Below, piece after piece: positions 1 through 8,559 of a stretch of 64,000 nucleotides of DNA. The number at the start of each line of letters is the position of its first letter. Position 1 is the first letter of the stretch. This DNA comes from Gracilibacillus alcaliphilus. GTDB lineage: Bacteria; Bacillota; Bacilli; Bacillales; Amphibacillaceae. The notes beneath the pieces were generated by a model. That model worked only from the letters and a program-made list of their open reading frames with translations. It searched no databases and was not told where the DNA came from. The translations under genes were made by a program, and so were the position numbers. Location: positions 1 to 64,000 of the forward strand of contig NZ_JAFBFA010000028.1 of NCBI RefSeq assembly GCF_016909015.1. Reading direction: 5' to 3'.

Positions 1-118
1 TGTCTTGTGCTCGCTTTTGACAAGCTAGCATATTGCTTTTTTCTTCTTTTACATACTGGTTGTTTTGTTCAGTTTTCAATGATCAATGTTGTTTCACTAT
101 CATTGCGACAGCTTTTAA
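1..118 (-). other. rRNA operon leader (partial, leaves window)
   Basis: On the minus strand, downstream of two strong promoters, this stretch carries the TTGAAAACTGAAC string typical of Bacillaceae 16S leaders and 16S-23S spacers. No 16S sequence is reached before the left edge. In B. subtilis rrnD lies just downstream of ygxA in the same orientation, which matches. The identification rests on promoter quality, leader motif and synteny. Confidence 0.7.
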
Positions 119-147
119 ATTATATCATCTCATCTTTTCAAAGTCAA
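119..147 (-). promoter_or_regulatory. rrn P2 promoter
   Basis: Minus strand: -35 TTGACT (142-147), 17-bp spacer, -10 TATAAT (119-124). It is a near-consensus sigma-A promoter pointing out of the window, as expected for the proximal promoter of an rRNA operon. Confidence 0.8.
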
Positions 148-215
148 TAACTTTTTTATTGAATTTTTAAAAAGCATTTTGATGTAAATCATTGTCGTTT
201 TCAGCGACGCTTAAT

Positions 216-245
216 AATATACCATGGTGCAGAGGACAAAGTCAA
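216..245 (-). promoter_or_regulatory. rrn P1 promoter
   Basis: Minus strand: -35 TTGACT (240-245), 18-bp spacer, -10 TATATT (216-221). It lies about 97 bp upstream of the second promoter. This tandem P1/P2 arrangement is typical of Bacillus rRNA operons. Confidence 0.7.
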
Positions 246-278
246 CACCTTTTTTGTATTTATTAATAAAGATTATCT

Positions 279-1199
279 TTATCCTTCAGCAGCTTTATAT
301 TTTCGGTGTTTGACATCACTGCTCTTAGTATCCTCTAATACTACTTGAATGATATTCTTTGAAACTAGATATTCTACAATCCCCACCAAATCATAAGCGT
401 ATGGTTCTATATCTGGATGTGTCTTCAACTCTCCGAATCCCCATGGCGTATCCTGAGTTTGCATCACATGTAATAAATGTTCGGCACAAGTTGCCACTCG
501 TGGTTCAAGCGTCAGATCAATTTCACGAAAAGTCTGTTCAATCTTAACCTCAATCGATTCCGTACTTCTAATTAATTTCTCATATATTTCATATACTTGT
601 GTATCGATTCGCTTAACTTGATTCCACACGACTACTTCTGGATGATAACCTTTTTCTAAGATGGCAATACGTCCCAAATAATGAAGGGAACGAAGCAATC
701 TGCTGTATGCGTCCAAGTAATTGCCGGTTTCATAAAGGTGCTTGGATTCATTGTAACCGTGAGTCAGCTTGGAGAATTCCATCGCTAGACGAAGACTTCT
801 CTGCTCATATGGAAATAGCTGAAGCATTTCTTTCAGGTTAGTAACATATTCATTACGATCATAAATGATTTTCCCATTTAAAATCCATTCAACAGCTCTG
901 CGATATGTATTATTCCGAATCCAGCTGTCTAACTGCTCTTGGTCAATAATATGCAATGCTGCTGATTTGCTACCAAATTCATAATGCTTCACCAGCCAGT
1001 CATTTTCGAAATCCTTAACAATTACTAATAAAATGGAGTCAAAGTTATCTGTCTCAGGACTGACTTGATTTCGCTTCTCAATCATCAAAATCCCAAGTGT
1101 ATTGCGATTACTAGCTCGCTCCTGATAAATCGGTCGTAGTATATCCTCCAATAAACTCTCCCCCTTGAGCAGTTTCCCCTCGTAGTCGTCCTTCTCCAT
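279..1199 (-). CDS. ygxA: YgxA-like nucleotidyltransferase-fold protein
   Basis: A 306-residue soluble protein, close to the length of B. subtilis YgxA, which is described as nucleotidyltransferase-like. A hydrophobic strand DSILLVIV near residue 54 may belong to the nucleotidyltransferase-like core, but a full set of catalytic carboxylates cannot be assigned by eye. The rest is helix-rich. It sits between the rRNA operon and divergent ygzB, exactly as in B. subtilis, and synteny is the main support for the name. The substrate is unknown. The ATG at 1199 is used; a purine-rich stretch lies just upstream. Confidence 0.8.
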   Translation of the reverse strand: MEKDDYEGKLLKGESLLEDILRPIYQERASNRNTLGILMIEKRNQVSPETDNFDSILLVIVKDFENDWLVKHYEFGSKSAALHIIDQEQLDSWIRNNTYRRAVEWILNGKIIYDRNEYVTNLKEMLQLFPYEQRSLRLAMEFSKLTHGYNESKHLYETGNYLDAYSRLLRSLHYLGRIAILEKGYHPEVVVWNQVKRIDTQVYEIYEKLIRSTESIEVKIEQTFREIDLTLEPRVATCAEHLLHVMQTQDTPWGFGELKTHPDIEPYAYDLVGIVEYLVSKNIIQVVLEDTKSSDVKHRKYKAAEG

Positions 1200-1285
1200 A
1201 CTTTATCATATACCCGTTAAAAGCGACACATAAACTCATTTTACTTGAATCATGTGGTGATTTACAAGCAATTTTGTCTTGTCTG

Positions 1286-1294
1286 TGCTATACT
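1286..1294 (+). promoter_or_regulatory. ygzB extended -10 promoter
   Basis: TGC directly followed by TATACT makes an extended -10. Transcription would begin near 1301, about 30 nt before the ATG at 1333. An upstream in-frame start near 1279 would precede the promoter, so the shorter protein is preferred. Confidence 0.5.
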
Positions 1295-1332
1295 ACTCTC
1301 CAGAGAACAATTCGTTTGTTGGGGGAAAAAGC

Positions 1333-1689
1333 ATGGCAGAAATAACATATAGAAATAAAATCAACAGAATCAGAACCTTTGCTTTAGCACTGGTCTTCCT
1401 CGGTTTTATCATTATGTATGTCGGATTATTATTCCGTGGTATCGAGTGGCTAATGCTGTTATTTATGATTCTTGGTACATTATCGATTGTCCTTAGCACC
1501 GTCATTTACTTCTGGATCGGTATGTTATCGACAAGGGCTGTCTCCATTATCTGTCCAAATTGTGAAAAGCCTACCAAGATGCTTGGTCGTGTGGATGCTT
1601 GTATGCATTGCAGACAACCTCTTACCTTGGATAAGGATTTGGAAGGCAAAGAGTTTGATGAAAAATATAATCGCCAACCGAAAAAATAA
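1333..1689 (+). CDS. ygzB: YgzB family (UPF0295) membrane protein with zinc ribbon
   Basis: A 118-residue protein with two hydrophobic segments (about residues 14-34 and 40-62) followed by a zinc-ribbon-like CPNCEK...CMHC pair of CxxC motifs. Length, TM layout and the C-terminal GKEFDEKYNR match B. subtilis YgzB. The start is the ATG after GGGGGAAAAAGC. It lies divergent to ygxA and convergent to perR, its conserved place. The family's function is unknown; it may be a metal- or redox-sensing membrane protein, but that is inference. Confidence 0.88.
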   Translation: MAEITYRNKINRIRTFALALVFLGFIIMYVGLLFRGIEWLMLLFMILGTLSIVLSTVIYFWIGMLSTRAVSIICPNCEKPTKMLGRVDACMHCRQPLTLDKDLEGKEFDEKYNRQPKK

Positions 1690-1720
1690 ACACACGAATC
1701 TGTTCGTGTGTTTATTTTTT
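1683..1720. terminator. Bidirectional terminator, ygzB/perR
   Basis: AAATAAACACACGAA pairs with TTCGTGTGTTTATTT around a 4-nt loop. The hairpin is flanked by A and T runs on both sides, so it can serve ygzB (+) and perR (-). Confidence 0.85.
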
Positions 1721-1722
1721 GC

Positions 1723-2166
1723 TTAATTAATTTGTCTTTTCTCTTTTTTACAATCTTGACATACCCCATAGACCTCCATGCGATGATGTGATACATCAAA
1801 GCCTGTGATTTGTTCCGCTAATACCTCGACTTCATCCAAGCTTGGATAATGGAAGTCGACAATCTTGCCACAATTCTCACAGATAATATGATAATGCTTT
1901 GCTGTATTGCAATCAAAGCGGCTGGAAGAATCACCATACGTTAACTCACGGACTAGGCCAATTTCACGAAATACTCGTAAATTGTTGTAAACCGTTGCGA
2001 CGCTCATATTAGGAAACTTTCCTTCTAACGCTTTATAAATATCATCAGCAGTCGGGTGTGTATCAGCATTCAGCAGGTATTCTAACACCGCATGACGTTG
2101 AGGTGTGATTCGAACACCAGAAGACTTCAATTTGTCGACAGCCTCTTGCAACATCTGTTCAGACAT
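1723..2166 (-). CDS. perR: Peroxide-stress repressor PerR (Fur family)
   Basis: A 147-residue Fur-family repressor that senses H2O2 by metal-catalysed histidine oxidation. When the protein starts at the ATG at 2166, the B. subtilis PerR residues fall at identical numbers: His37, Asp85, His91, His93 and Asp104 for the regulatory Fe/Mn site, and Cys96, Cys99, Cys136 and Cys139 for structural zinc. The N-terminal half is the winged helix. The ATG has GAGGTG upstream; an in-frame GTG at 2181 would contain that ribosome site and is rejected. The neighbour bcp-type peroxidase and an upstream Per box support autoregulated peroxide defence. Confidence 0.97.
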   Translation of the reverse strand: MSEQMLQEAVDKLKSSGVRITPQRHAVLEYLLNADTHPTADDIYKALEGKFPNMSVATVYNNLRVFREIGLVRELTYGDSSSRFDCNTAKHYHIICENCGKIVDFHYPSLDEVEVLAEQITGFDVSHHRMEVYGVCQDCKKEKRQIN

Positions 2167-2261
2167 TGCCGTGCACCTCACTTTCTACTGCATAATTGTA
2201 AATAGGCTCTTAACTATAACTACTAGTTTACAATTGCACCAGTATTAATACAATTATTACT

Positions 2262-2276
2262 TTATAATTCTTATAA
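2262..2276. promoter_or_regulatory. Per box upstream of perR
   Basis: TTATAATTCTTATAA matches the Per box TTATAATnATTATAA at 13 of 14 defined positions. It lies 96 bp upstream of the perR start, consistent with the known autoregulation of perR. Confidence 0.8.
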
Positions 2277-2334
2277 TTAGTGTACTCCCTTTATAGGAGT
2301 TCTGTCAATATAAGTATACTGAAGAGAGATATAT

Positions 2335-2907
2335 TTATGTGTTTTGAGATGAACTCTCTGTAAGCAATACTATCTCATCTACACCTAATTGCTGATTGAT
2401 CAGACGAGCAGTCACAAATAGGTAGTCTGACAATCTGTTCAGATATGGAATGGCTAGCGAATCCTTTAATTCATCTTTCAAACCCACCGTCAGCCGTTCT
2501 GCCCTTCTTGTAACTGTACGTGCATGATGCAAGGTGCTGGCAGCTAAGTGGCCTCCAGGTAAAATAAAGTTATCCAGTTCTGGCAGATATTCCTGCCATT
2601 TATCAATCTGTTGTTCCAGCTGGGTGATATGCTGCTGTTCTAATTTCCAAGTTACTTCTTTCTCTTCGGGTGTTGCCAGTTCAGCACCTACATGAAAAAG
2701 AAGCGTCTGCACTGTTGACAATTGGCGGATAAGCCGCTGTTTTTCTGAAAATTCTTCTTGTTCTATCAGGCTGATTGCCTGCCCAATTATGGCATTTACT
2801 TCATCACATGTACCATAGGCCTCGACACGCAAATGATCTTTGGCTACTCTTTTGCCGTAAATCAATGATGTCTCTCCTTTATCACCTGATCTGGTATAAA
2901 TTCTCAT
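2335..2907 (-). CDS. PduO-type cob(I)alamin adenosyltransferase
   Basis: A 190-residue ATP:cob(I)alamin adenosyltransferase that makes adenosylcobalamin from reduced corrinoid and ATP in the cytosol. The N-terminal TRSGDKGETSL motif binds ATP. HHARTVTRRAER (about residues 127-138) and the following LNRLSDYLF are the diagnostic C-terminal helices of the PduO/YvqK family. The start follows AAGGAGTG. No cobalamin biosynthesis or dependent enzyme lies nearby, so it probably serves salvage. It sits between perR and bcp, tail-on to the perR promoter region. Confidence 0.93.
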   Translation of the reverse strand: MRIYTRSGDKGETSLIYGKRVAKDHLRVEAYGTCDEVNAIIGQAISLIEQEEFSEKQRLIRQLSTVQTLLFHVGAELATPEEKEVTWKLEQQHITQLEQQIDKWQEYLPELDNFILPGGHLAASTLHHARTVTRRAERLTVGLKDELKDSLAIPYLNRLSDYLFVTARLINQQLGVDEIVLLTESSSQNT

Positions 2908-2938
2908 GTCAAGATCACTCCTTCATGCTGATCCAAAT

Positions 2939-2972
2939 AAAGAGTGTGAGCCGCCAAGTGCTCACACTCTTC
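2939..2972 (-). terminator. Terminator after bcp
   Basis: An inverted repeat with arms AGAGTGTGAGC and GCTCACACTCT surrounds an 8-nt loop directly downstream of bcp. A short T-rich stretch follows on the minus strand. Confidence 0.7.
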
Positions 2973-2973
2973 T

Positions 2974-3441
2974 TTATAATTCTTCGCGAATATAGTTTAA
3001 AGCCTCATCGACATGCCCTTCCACCTGGACTTTACGGAATTCCTTGCGCAGAACACCTTCTTTGTCAATAATAAAAGTAGAGCGTACAATCCCCATGTAT
3101 TCTTTGCCGAAGTTCTTCTTTAACTGCCATACCCCAAACTGTTCGGCCACTTCTTGCTCTTCATCCACTAGTAATTCAAAAGGAAGATCATGTTTATCAA
3201 TAAATTTCTTATGGCTTTCTTTTGAATCTGGACTGACGCCAAGAATTACAGCATCTAAATCCTTAAAGCTTTCATGGTTATCACGGAAGTCACATGCCTC
3301 TGTTGTACAGCCGGGGGTGTCATCCTTTGGATAGAAATAAAGCACCACATGCTTTCCTTTGTAATCAGACAGCTTTACTTTATCTCCATGATTATTCATT
3401 AATTCAAAATCTTGTACTTTTTGTCCAACTTCTACTGTCAT
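2974..3441 (-). CDS. bcp: Thioredoxin-dependent peroxiredoxin (Bcp/PrxQ type)
   Basis: A 155-residue peroxiredoxin reducing H2O2 and organic peroxides in the cytosol. The active site FYPKDDTPGCTTEACDFRD places the peroxidatic Cys45 and resolving Cys50 five residues apart, the atypical 2-Cys PrxQ pattern. The start has GGAGGG upstream. It is the counterpart of B. subtilis ygaF and keeps its place between hemL and perR. Location next to perR suggests peroxide control, but no Per box was seen immediately upstream. Confidence 0.95.
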   Translation of the reverse strand: MTVEVGQKVQDFELMNNHGDKVKLSDYKGKHVVLYFYPKDDTPGCTTEACDFRDNHESFKDLDAVILGVSPDSKESHKKFIDKHDLPFELLVDEEQEVAEQFGVWQLKKNFGKEYMGIVRSTFIIDKEGVLRKEFRKVQVEGHVDEALNYIREEL

Positions 3442-3598
3442 TATTTATCCCTCCACTAATCCATGATATCTCTAGGGTATCGAAAAAAACGCTGACACTC
3501 AACTAATATACATTTATACCTGCCAAAATCAGACCACCGCAAAGGGAAGCAGAATGTTAGGACACACTTTTTTTACACTTAGATTGGATAAGATCACT

Positions 3599-3627
3599 TT
3601 GGTGGAGATTGTGTAAAGTGCTATAAT
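3599..3627 (+). promoter_or_regulatory. hemL promoter
   Basis: TTGGTG (3599-3604), 17-bp spacer, TATAAT (3622-3627). The predicted transcript starts about 40 nt before the ATG at 3672. An ATG at 3636 has no ribosome site. Confidence 0.55.
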
Positions 3628-3671
3628 ATACAAGTATGATTTTCAATCAGGATATATCGGAGGTTTATTTC

Positions 3672-4961
3672 ATGCAATTTAGTCAATCAGAAGCTTTACA
3701 TAAAGAAGCACAAAAACACATTGTTGGAGGTGTCAACTCTCCTTCACGTGCTTATAAAGGAGTTGGCGGCGGCTCACCTGTCTATATGGAAAAGGCAAAA
3801 GGCGCCTACTTCTGGGATGTTGATGGAAATCAATATGTCGACTATCTCAGTGCCTATGGACCCATCATTACAGGACATGCTCATCCACACATTACCGAAG
3901 CAATTAAAAAGGCAGCAGAAAATGGCGTATTATACGGCACACCAACAAAATTAGAAAATATCTTTGCCCAAAAACTAAAGGCAGCCATTCCATCACTCGA
4001 AAAGGTTCGCTTTGTGAATTCTGGTACAGAGGCAGTCATGACTACAGTACGGGTGGCACGTGCCTATACAGGACGGGAGAAAATTATTAAATTTGCCGGT
4101 TGCTACCATGGACATTTTGATACTGTACTCGTTCAAGCTGGTTCCGGTCCTTCCACTCTTGGCAATCCCGATTCTGCCGGGGTGACAAAGGCAACTGCTC
4201 AGGAGGTAATTACTGTTCCTTTTAACGACATTAAAGCCTTGGAAGAGGCTCTTACTCATTGGGGCAGTCAGATTGCGGCTGTACTCGTGGAGCCTATTGT
4301 CGGCAACTTCGGTATTGTTGAACCAGCCGAAGGTTTTTTGCAATCAGTTAATGACCTGGCTCATGCAAATGGTTCCTTAGTTATTTATGATGAGGTGATT
4401 ACTGCTTTTCGTTTCACCTATGGTTCTGCTCAGCAACTTGTTGATGTTGAACCTGATATGACAGCCTTAGGCAAGATTATTGGCGGCGGCTTACCCATTG
4501 GGGCATATGGCGGTAAAAAGGAAATTATGGAACAGGTAGCACCGCTTGGCCCCGCCTATCAAGCAGGTACCATGGCCGGAAACCCAGCATCTATGTCAGC
4601 TGGAATTGCTTGCCTGGAGGTACTAGAAGCAGACGGCGTTTATCAAGAGTTAGATCGTCTTGGGGCACTTTTAGAAACAGGCATGCTGAATGCAGCTGAA
4701 AAGCATGGTATCGATATTTCTGTTAATCGTCTAAAAGGGGCATTAACCTTATATTTCACAACAGAAAAAGTCACTAATTATCAACAAGCTGAAAACACAG
4801 ATGGTGATAAGTTTGGCCGCTTTTTCAAATTGATGCTGCAGCAGGGAGTTAATTTGGCACCTTCTAAATATGAAGCTTGGTTTTTAACTACTGCACACAC
4901 AGAAACAGACATTCACAAGACAATCGCAGCTATTGATTTTGCATTCAGTAAATTAAGTTAA
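3672..4961 (+). CDS. hemL: Glutamate-1-semialdehyde 2,1-aminomutase
   Basis: A 429-residue PLP enzyme converting glutamate-1-semialdehyde to 5-aminolevulinate, the first committed precursor of haem. It carries NSGTEA (about 117-122), YHGHFD (145-150), the IYDEV metal/PLP aspartate region and the PLP-binding Lys268 in ALGKIIGGGLPIGAYGG. The start is the ATG after TCGGAGG; the upstream in-frame ATG lacks a ribosome site. By position it is the gsaB paralogue of B. subtilis, so a second hemL within a haem operon elsewhere is possible but unseen here. Confidence 0.96.
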   Translation: MQFSQSEALHKEAQKHIVGGVNSPSRAYKGVGGGSPVYMEKAKGAYFWDVDGNQYVDYLSAYGPIITGHAHPHITEAIKKAAENGVLYGTPTKLENIFAQKLKAAIPSLEKVRFVNSGTEAVMTTVRVARAYTGREKIIKFAGCYHGHFDTVLVQAGSGPSTLGNPDSAGVTKATAQEVITVPFNDIKALEEALTHWGSQIAAVLVEPIVGNFGIVEPAEGFLQSVNDLAHANGSLVIYDEVITAFRFTYGSAQQLVDVEPDMTALGKIIGGGLPIGAYGGKKEIMEQVAPLGPAYQAGTMAGNPASMSAGIACLEVLEADGVYQELDRLGALLETGMLNAAEKHGIDISVNRLKGALTLYFTTEKVTNYQQAENTDGDKFGRFFKLMLQQGVNLAPSKYEAWFLTTAHTETDIHKTIAAIDFAFSKLS

Positions 4962-5001
4962 ACTATTCATTTAGGATATTTATTTCCCAGGAGGTATCTT
5001 C

Positions 5002-5808
5002 ATGTTAAAAACGATTTTGCAAGGAATGGCTGTTGGTATTACCGAAACAGTTCCCGGTGTGAGTGGGAGTACCGTGGCCATGATATTAGGCGTCTATGAA
5101 CGCCTGATTGGTTCCATCAATGCACTGACAAGCAGTCATCGAAAAAATGCTATCCCATTTCTTATCGTATTCGGGATTGGTATGGTCGGAGGCTTTGCCG
5201 TGTCGATCTTGGTTATTAGTTATTTTCTAACCAATTTCCGTACACCGACCTTAATGTTATTTGCTGGTATTATCGTTGGTTTTCTCCCTTTTATTTGGAA
5301 AGAGACGGTTCGTTTTGCCAATAAAAAACTCCAGTCCAAGCATTATCTTATTATGACAGCAGCTTTAGTACTTGTAGCAGCAACACAGTTTCTGGTTGGA
5401 ACAGATCTGACAGGTGCTAATTTATCGATTGGTGATTATTTGTTCCTTTTCTTTGCTGGATTTATTGCTAGTACAGCCTTAGTATTACCGGGAATAAGCG
5501 GGGCATTAATCCTCACCATTCTTGGTGTATATGAATTGGCGACTCATTCACTGAAAAGCTTTGATATGCCGATCGTTTTAACCATCGGTGCCGGAGTAAT
5601 ACTAGGGGTTTTATTAACAAGTAAACTTGTTCATTACCTATTGGAGCATTACATCTCAGAAACATATGCTGCTATGGTTGGTTTAATTACTGGATCGATC
5701 TTTGCGATTTTTGCCAGTTTAGAGGGTGGTTTTACCACAGCGACTATTATGGCCTCTATTGTCACGTTTATTGCAGGGTTTATGTTGATGTTGCGATTGA
5801 ATAGATAA
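5002..5808 (+). CDS. DUF368 polyprenyl-phosphate translocase family protein
   Basis: A 268-residue membrane protein with about eight hydrophobic segments. It shows an internal duplication: VPGVSGSTVAMILGVYE near residue 19 mirrors LPGISGALILTILGVYE near residue 161, the signature re-entrant loops of DUF368. Members of this family (PopT) were shown to recycle undecaprenyl phosphate across the membrane, so a role in cell-wall carrier recycling is expected. The ribosome site is AGGAGG. It follows hemL on the same strand by 40 bp, probably co-transcribed. It is not part of the B. subtilis order here. Confidence 0.85.
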   Translation: MLKTILQGMAVGITETVPGVSGSTVAMILGVYERLIGSINALTSSHRKNAIPFLIVFGIGMVGGFAVSILVISYFLTNFRTPTLMLFAGIIVGFLPFIWKETVRFANKKLQSKHYLIMTAALVLVAATQFLVGTDLTGANLSIGDYLFLFFAGFIASTALVLPGISGALILTILGVYELATHSLKSFDMPIVLTIGAGVILGVLLTSKLVHYLLEHYISETYAAMVGLITGSIFAIFASLEGGFTTATIMASIVTFIAGFMLMLRLNR

Positions 5809-5838
5809 AGGTAGCGGGATTTCCCGCTATCTTTTTTA
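5808..5838. terminator. Terminator after DUF368 gene
   Basis: AGGTAGCGGGA pairs with CCCGCTATCT around a 3-nt loop, followed by six T residues on the plus strand. It just touches the end of the convergent MFS gene. Confidence 0.85.
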
Positions 5839-7047
5839 TGAAGAAACAGATTCTTCCTTCGTGGGTCTGACAGTTATCAACGTAAGGATGGCAGCGACAG
5901 CGCCTAAGCCAGCTAATATATAATATGTCCCTTGATCACTTCTCTCCATCAATACAGCCATAATGAGCGGGCCTGCTGCCACACCAAGAAAACGCATGCT
6001 GCTGTATAAAGCTGTCACTGTTCCACGGATATCCTTCTCTACCCCTTCTGTAATCAAAGCGTCCAGTGCTGGTAAAGAAATCCCGATCCCCAGTCCGGAA
6101 AGTGATAATAAAATAGATAAGAAAACTAAACCTAAATCACCCTTGATCCACAGTAATGGAACTGCACCAATCAGATTCGCAATAAAGATCGTCCATTTCA
6201 TCACTAGTTTGTTTTGCCCTATCTTCTTACCGGTAATATAGGAAGCGATACAAAGAAACAATAACGGGATCGCTAACACCAAGCCTTTCATCACTCCATC
6301 CAGTTGATATTGTTTTTCTAATAAGGTGGAAAAATGAAATAAGAAGGCAAACAAAATAAACATATTAATCGCACCAATCAGGAAGATACCAATTAACCAT
6401 CTGCCATTATCACGAAACACTTGACGGATCATTCGTAAAAAATCAGCAAAAGTCTGTCCTTGTTTATCCTCTGGCCGTTTAGGGGCTTCTAGCAAAAACC
6501 AAATTAATCCAACTGCTACTGCGGAGAAAATTGGAATAAATAAAAATGGCAAAAACCATATATAGATCGCAAGAAGCGCCCCAATAATCGGGCTTAATAC
6601 CTTACCGAATGTATTGGAGGTTTCAATCATGCCAAGTCCTGCACTTACATCCTTTTCATCATCAAACATATCCCCAACAGTAGGGATCACAATGGGAAAT
6701 GCTCCTGCTGCTCCGATCCCTTGAAGAAATCGGCCTATCAGAATCACAAAAAAAGGATCTGCCATTTTCCAAGCTGCTATAGCAGATACAAGTCCTCCGA
6801 TACCCGTAATGAGGAGGCTAGGAACCATTACCTTTTTTCTTCCAATTTTATCCGATAAATAGCCCGCCAATGGAATAAGCAAGATGGCCACCACAGAGTA
6901 AACGGTGATCAACAAGCTGGATTGAAATGAACTTATCTGCAGTTCTTGTTCAATCATTGGCAAAACCGGAATCAGCATGGAATTCCCCAAGGTCATGACT
7001 AAGGGGATTGAAGCCAATGCAATGATATCTAACTTTTTACCTTTCAC
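5836..7047 (-). CDS. MFS drug/metabolite efflux transporter (DHA1-like)
   Basis: A 12-TM major facilitator of about 403 residues. The loop GYLSDKIGRKKVM between TM2 and TM3 is the MFS A-motif, and a second half-signature occurs near residue 250. The family pumps small molecules out with protons; the substrate cannot be read. The GTG at 7047 has GGAAGGG at a 6-nt spacing. The ATG at 7062 has a ribosome site with no spacing and is less likely. The divergent dyad ACTAC/GTAGT at 7080-7091 could be a regulator site. Confidence 0.85.
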   Translation of the reverse strand: MKGKKLDIIALASIPLVMTLGNSMLIPVLPMIEQELQISSFQSSLLITVYSVVAILLIPLAGYLSDKIGRKKVMVPSLLITGIGGLVSAIAAWKMADPFFVILIGRFLQGIGAAGAFPIVIPTVGDMFDDEKDVSAGLGMIETSNTFGKVLSPIIGALLAIYIWFLPFLFIPIFSAVAVGLIWFLLEAPKRPEDKQGQTFADFLRMIRQVFRDNGRWLIGIFLIGAINMFILFAFLFHFSTLLEKQYQLDGVMKGLVLAIPLLFLCIASYITGKKIGQNKLVMKWTIFIANLIGAVPLLWIKGDLGLVFLSILLSLSGLGIGISLPALDALITEGVEKDIRGTVTALYSSMRFLGVAAGPLIMAVLMERSDQGTYYILAGLGAVAAILTLITVRPTKEESVSS

Positions 7048-7127
7048 ATGTTTCCCTTCCATTCCTTCAGTTCTATGTTACTACACGTAGTGTTCACTGG
7101 AAGCCATTTTTCATACTTAGTTTTTCA

Positions 7128-7157
7128 TTACAATCTAAGGAAAAAAATTGTTATACT
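7128..7157 (+). promoter_or_regulatory. Candidate ygaE promoter
   Basis: TTACAA (7128-7133), 18-bp spacer, TATACT (7152-7157). It would give a leader of about 260 nt before ygaE. Confidence 0.4.
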
Positions 7158-7229
7158 AAATATGCAGGTGAAGTGAGCCTTCCTTTAAGAAGGTGTTTTC
7201 CCCTTAACATTTGGTTTTGCTTGAGCCTG

Positions 7230-7375
7230 AGCAGATTACACTGTGATAAAGCGAAACTGCTATCAGCAGGGATTTTCCTCCTCCCTAAGTGACGGATAGC
7301 GAGACTTATCAGGGTGGAGATTTGCGTCCATTCTCCACTAGGCTGTTTTGGCATTTTACCCAGCCTAGAAATAGG
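7230..7375. repeat. Dispersed leader repeat, copy 1
   Basis: The block containing GGATAGCGAGACTTATCAGGG and its flanks resembles 25249-25385 in the clpE leader, where it reads GGATAGCGAAACTTATCGGGG. Both copies have neighbouring pyrimidine-rich TTCCTCC and a downstream CCACTAGGC/CCACTTAGA match. Both read in the same direction on the plus strand. Confidence 0.6.
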
Positions 7376-7424
7376 AGTTGATAGACAATTTCAATGGGAT
7401 AATAGGAAGGTTGGTGCAATAATA

Positions 7425-8498
7425 TTGAAGCTAGGAGCAAGAATGTTAAAGACTGGCCTTGCCATTACTATCGCCATATACATGGCACATATTTTGGGCA
7501 TAGAATCAGCTACTTATGCCGGAATCGCAGCCTCTTTTGCAATTCAGCCAAATATTTACCGTTCCTTCCAAACTGTGTTGGAACAATTCTATGCTAACAT
7601 CTTTGGTGTTGGTATTGGTGCACTTGTCGTATTAGCACTTGGAAATGATCCTGTAGTAACTGGCTTTACTATCGTTCTTGTTATTGGTGTATGTATGTAC
7701 ATTAAAATGAATGAAAGCACAGTTGGCTTAGCAATCATCGCTGTGCTCGCAGTGATGGAAACAACAGATATGGCCTTGCTGCACTTTGCTGGTGTCCGCT
7801 TCTCTGCATTGACACTTGGGATTTTATCGGCTTTTCTGATTAATTTGGTATTTATTCCGCCTAAATATGAATTGCGTTTATTTCGTTCGATTGATCAGGT
7901 TACTTCGGATATCCTGCAATGGCTGCGGATTTCTACCAAACATTTGTCTGATGATCCAGCATTACGAACAGAGATCGACCGGATTCAAACAGAAATCCAT
8001 CGTATTGATAATATGTTTTTATTATTTAGCGAAGAAAAAGTCTACCGAAAAAAAGACCGCATACCAAGAATGCGTAAATTAATTTTATTCAGACAAATGA
8101 TCTATACATCAAAAAAATCATTGGCTACACTTAGGGCCTTTCACCAATATGATCATAAAGTCGAACATATACCAAGGGAATTTAGACAGGTGCTGATTGA
8201 TGAACTGGATAAAATTATTTATTCCCATGAGCGGCTGCTATTAAGTGCAATGGGTAAAATCAAAAAAAATCCGACCAAATCAATTGAAGATATTACTGAT
8301 CCGGATATTCCAAACCTCGTCAATACACTAATTCAAGTCTATGAACAAGAAGACAACGATCGCTTGGCCTTACTGCCGCTTGCTTCTAGACTAATGGAAT
8401 ATCATAAGGAAATACTGCATTTACAAAAAATTCTATACAGTTATCAGAACTTCCATGAACAAGCTGATTTAGATATTAAAGACAAGACAGGTCCATAA
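7425..8498 (+). CDS. ygaE: UPF0421 / aromatic acid exporter family membrane protein YgaE
   Basis: About 357 residues: an N-terminal membrane domain of roughly 130 residues with five or six TM segments, then a long helical cytosolic tail. This is the layout of the UPF0421 (ArAE_1) family related to FUSC exporters. The conserved start LKLGARMLKTG suggests the TTG at 7425. An ATG at 7443 with AGGAG at 5 nt is a real alternative. It sits next to ygaD as in B. subtilis. The substrate is unknown. Confidence 0.8.
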   Translation: MKLGARMLKTGLAITIAIYMAHILGIESATYAGIAASFAIQPNIYRSFQTVLEQFYANIFGVGIGALVVLALGNDPVVTGFTIVLVIGVCMYIKMNESTVGLAIIAVLAVMETTDMALLHFAGVRFSALTLGILSAFLINLVFIPPKYELRLFRSIDQVTSDILQWLRISTKHLSDDPALRTEIDRIQTEIHRIDNMFLLFSEEKVYRKKDRIPRMRKLILFRQMIYTSKKSLATLRAFHQYDHKVEHIPREFRQVLIDELDKIIYSHERLLLSAMGKIKKNPTKSIEDITDPDIPNLVNTLIQVYEQEDNDRLALLPLASRLMEYHKEILHLQKILYSYQNFHEQADLDIKDKTGP

Positions 8499-8506
8499 CC
8501 GCTCAA

Positions 8507-8540
8507 AAGCGCCCTATCGCTAGGATAGGGCGCTTCTTTG
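8507..8540 (+). terminator. Terminator after ygaE
   Basis: AAGCGCCCTATC and GATAGGGCGCTT form a perfect 12-bp stem, followed by CTTTGG. It is GC-rich and immediately downstream of the stop codon. Confidence 0.85.
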
Positions 8541-8559
8541 GTTGGTTAGAAAATTATAG

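Larger units (their letters stand above)
7048..7424. other. MFS-ygaE intergenic region (about 380 bp)
   Basis: No credible gene. It holds the dyad near 7080-7091, a ygaE promoter (7128-7157) and a long structured leader with a repeat also present before clpE. Small hairpins GGTGGAGA/TCTCCAC and AGGCTG/CAGCCT lie at 7315-7367. Confidence 0.6.

Noticed and set aside
1724..1799. Longer open frame on the minus strand overlapping ygzB and perR (1506-1799)
   Set aside because: Shadow of ygzB and perR in another frame; starts inside perR.
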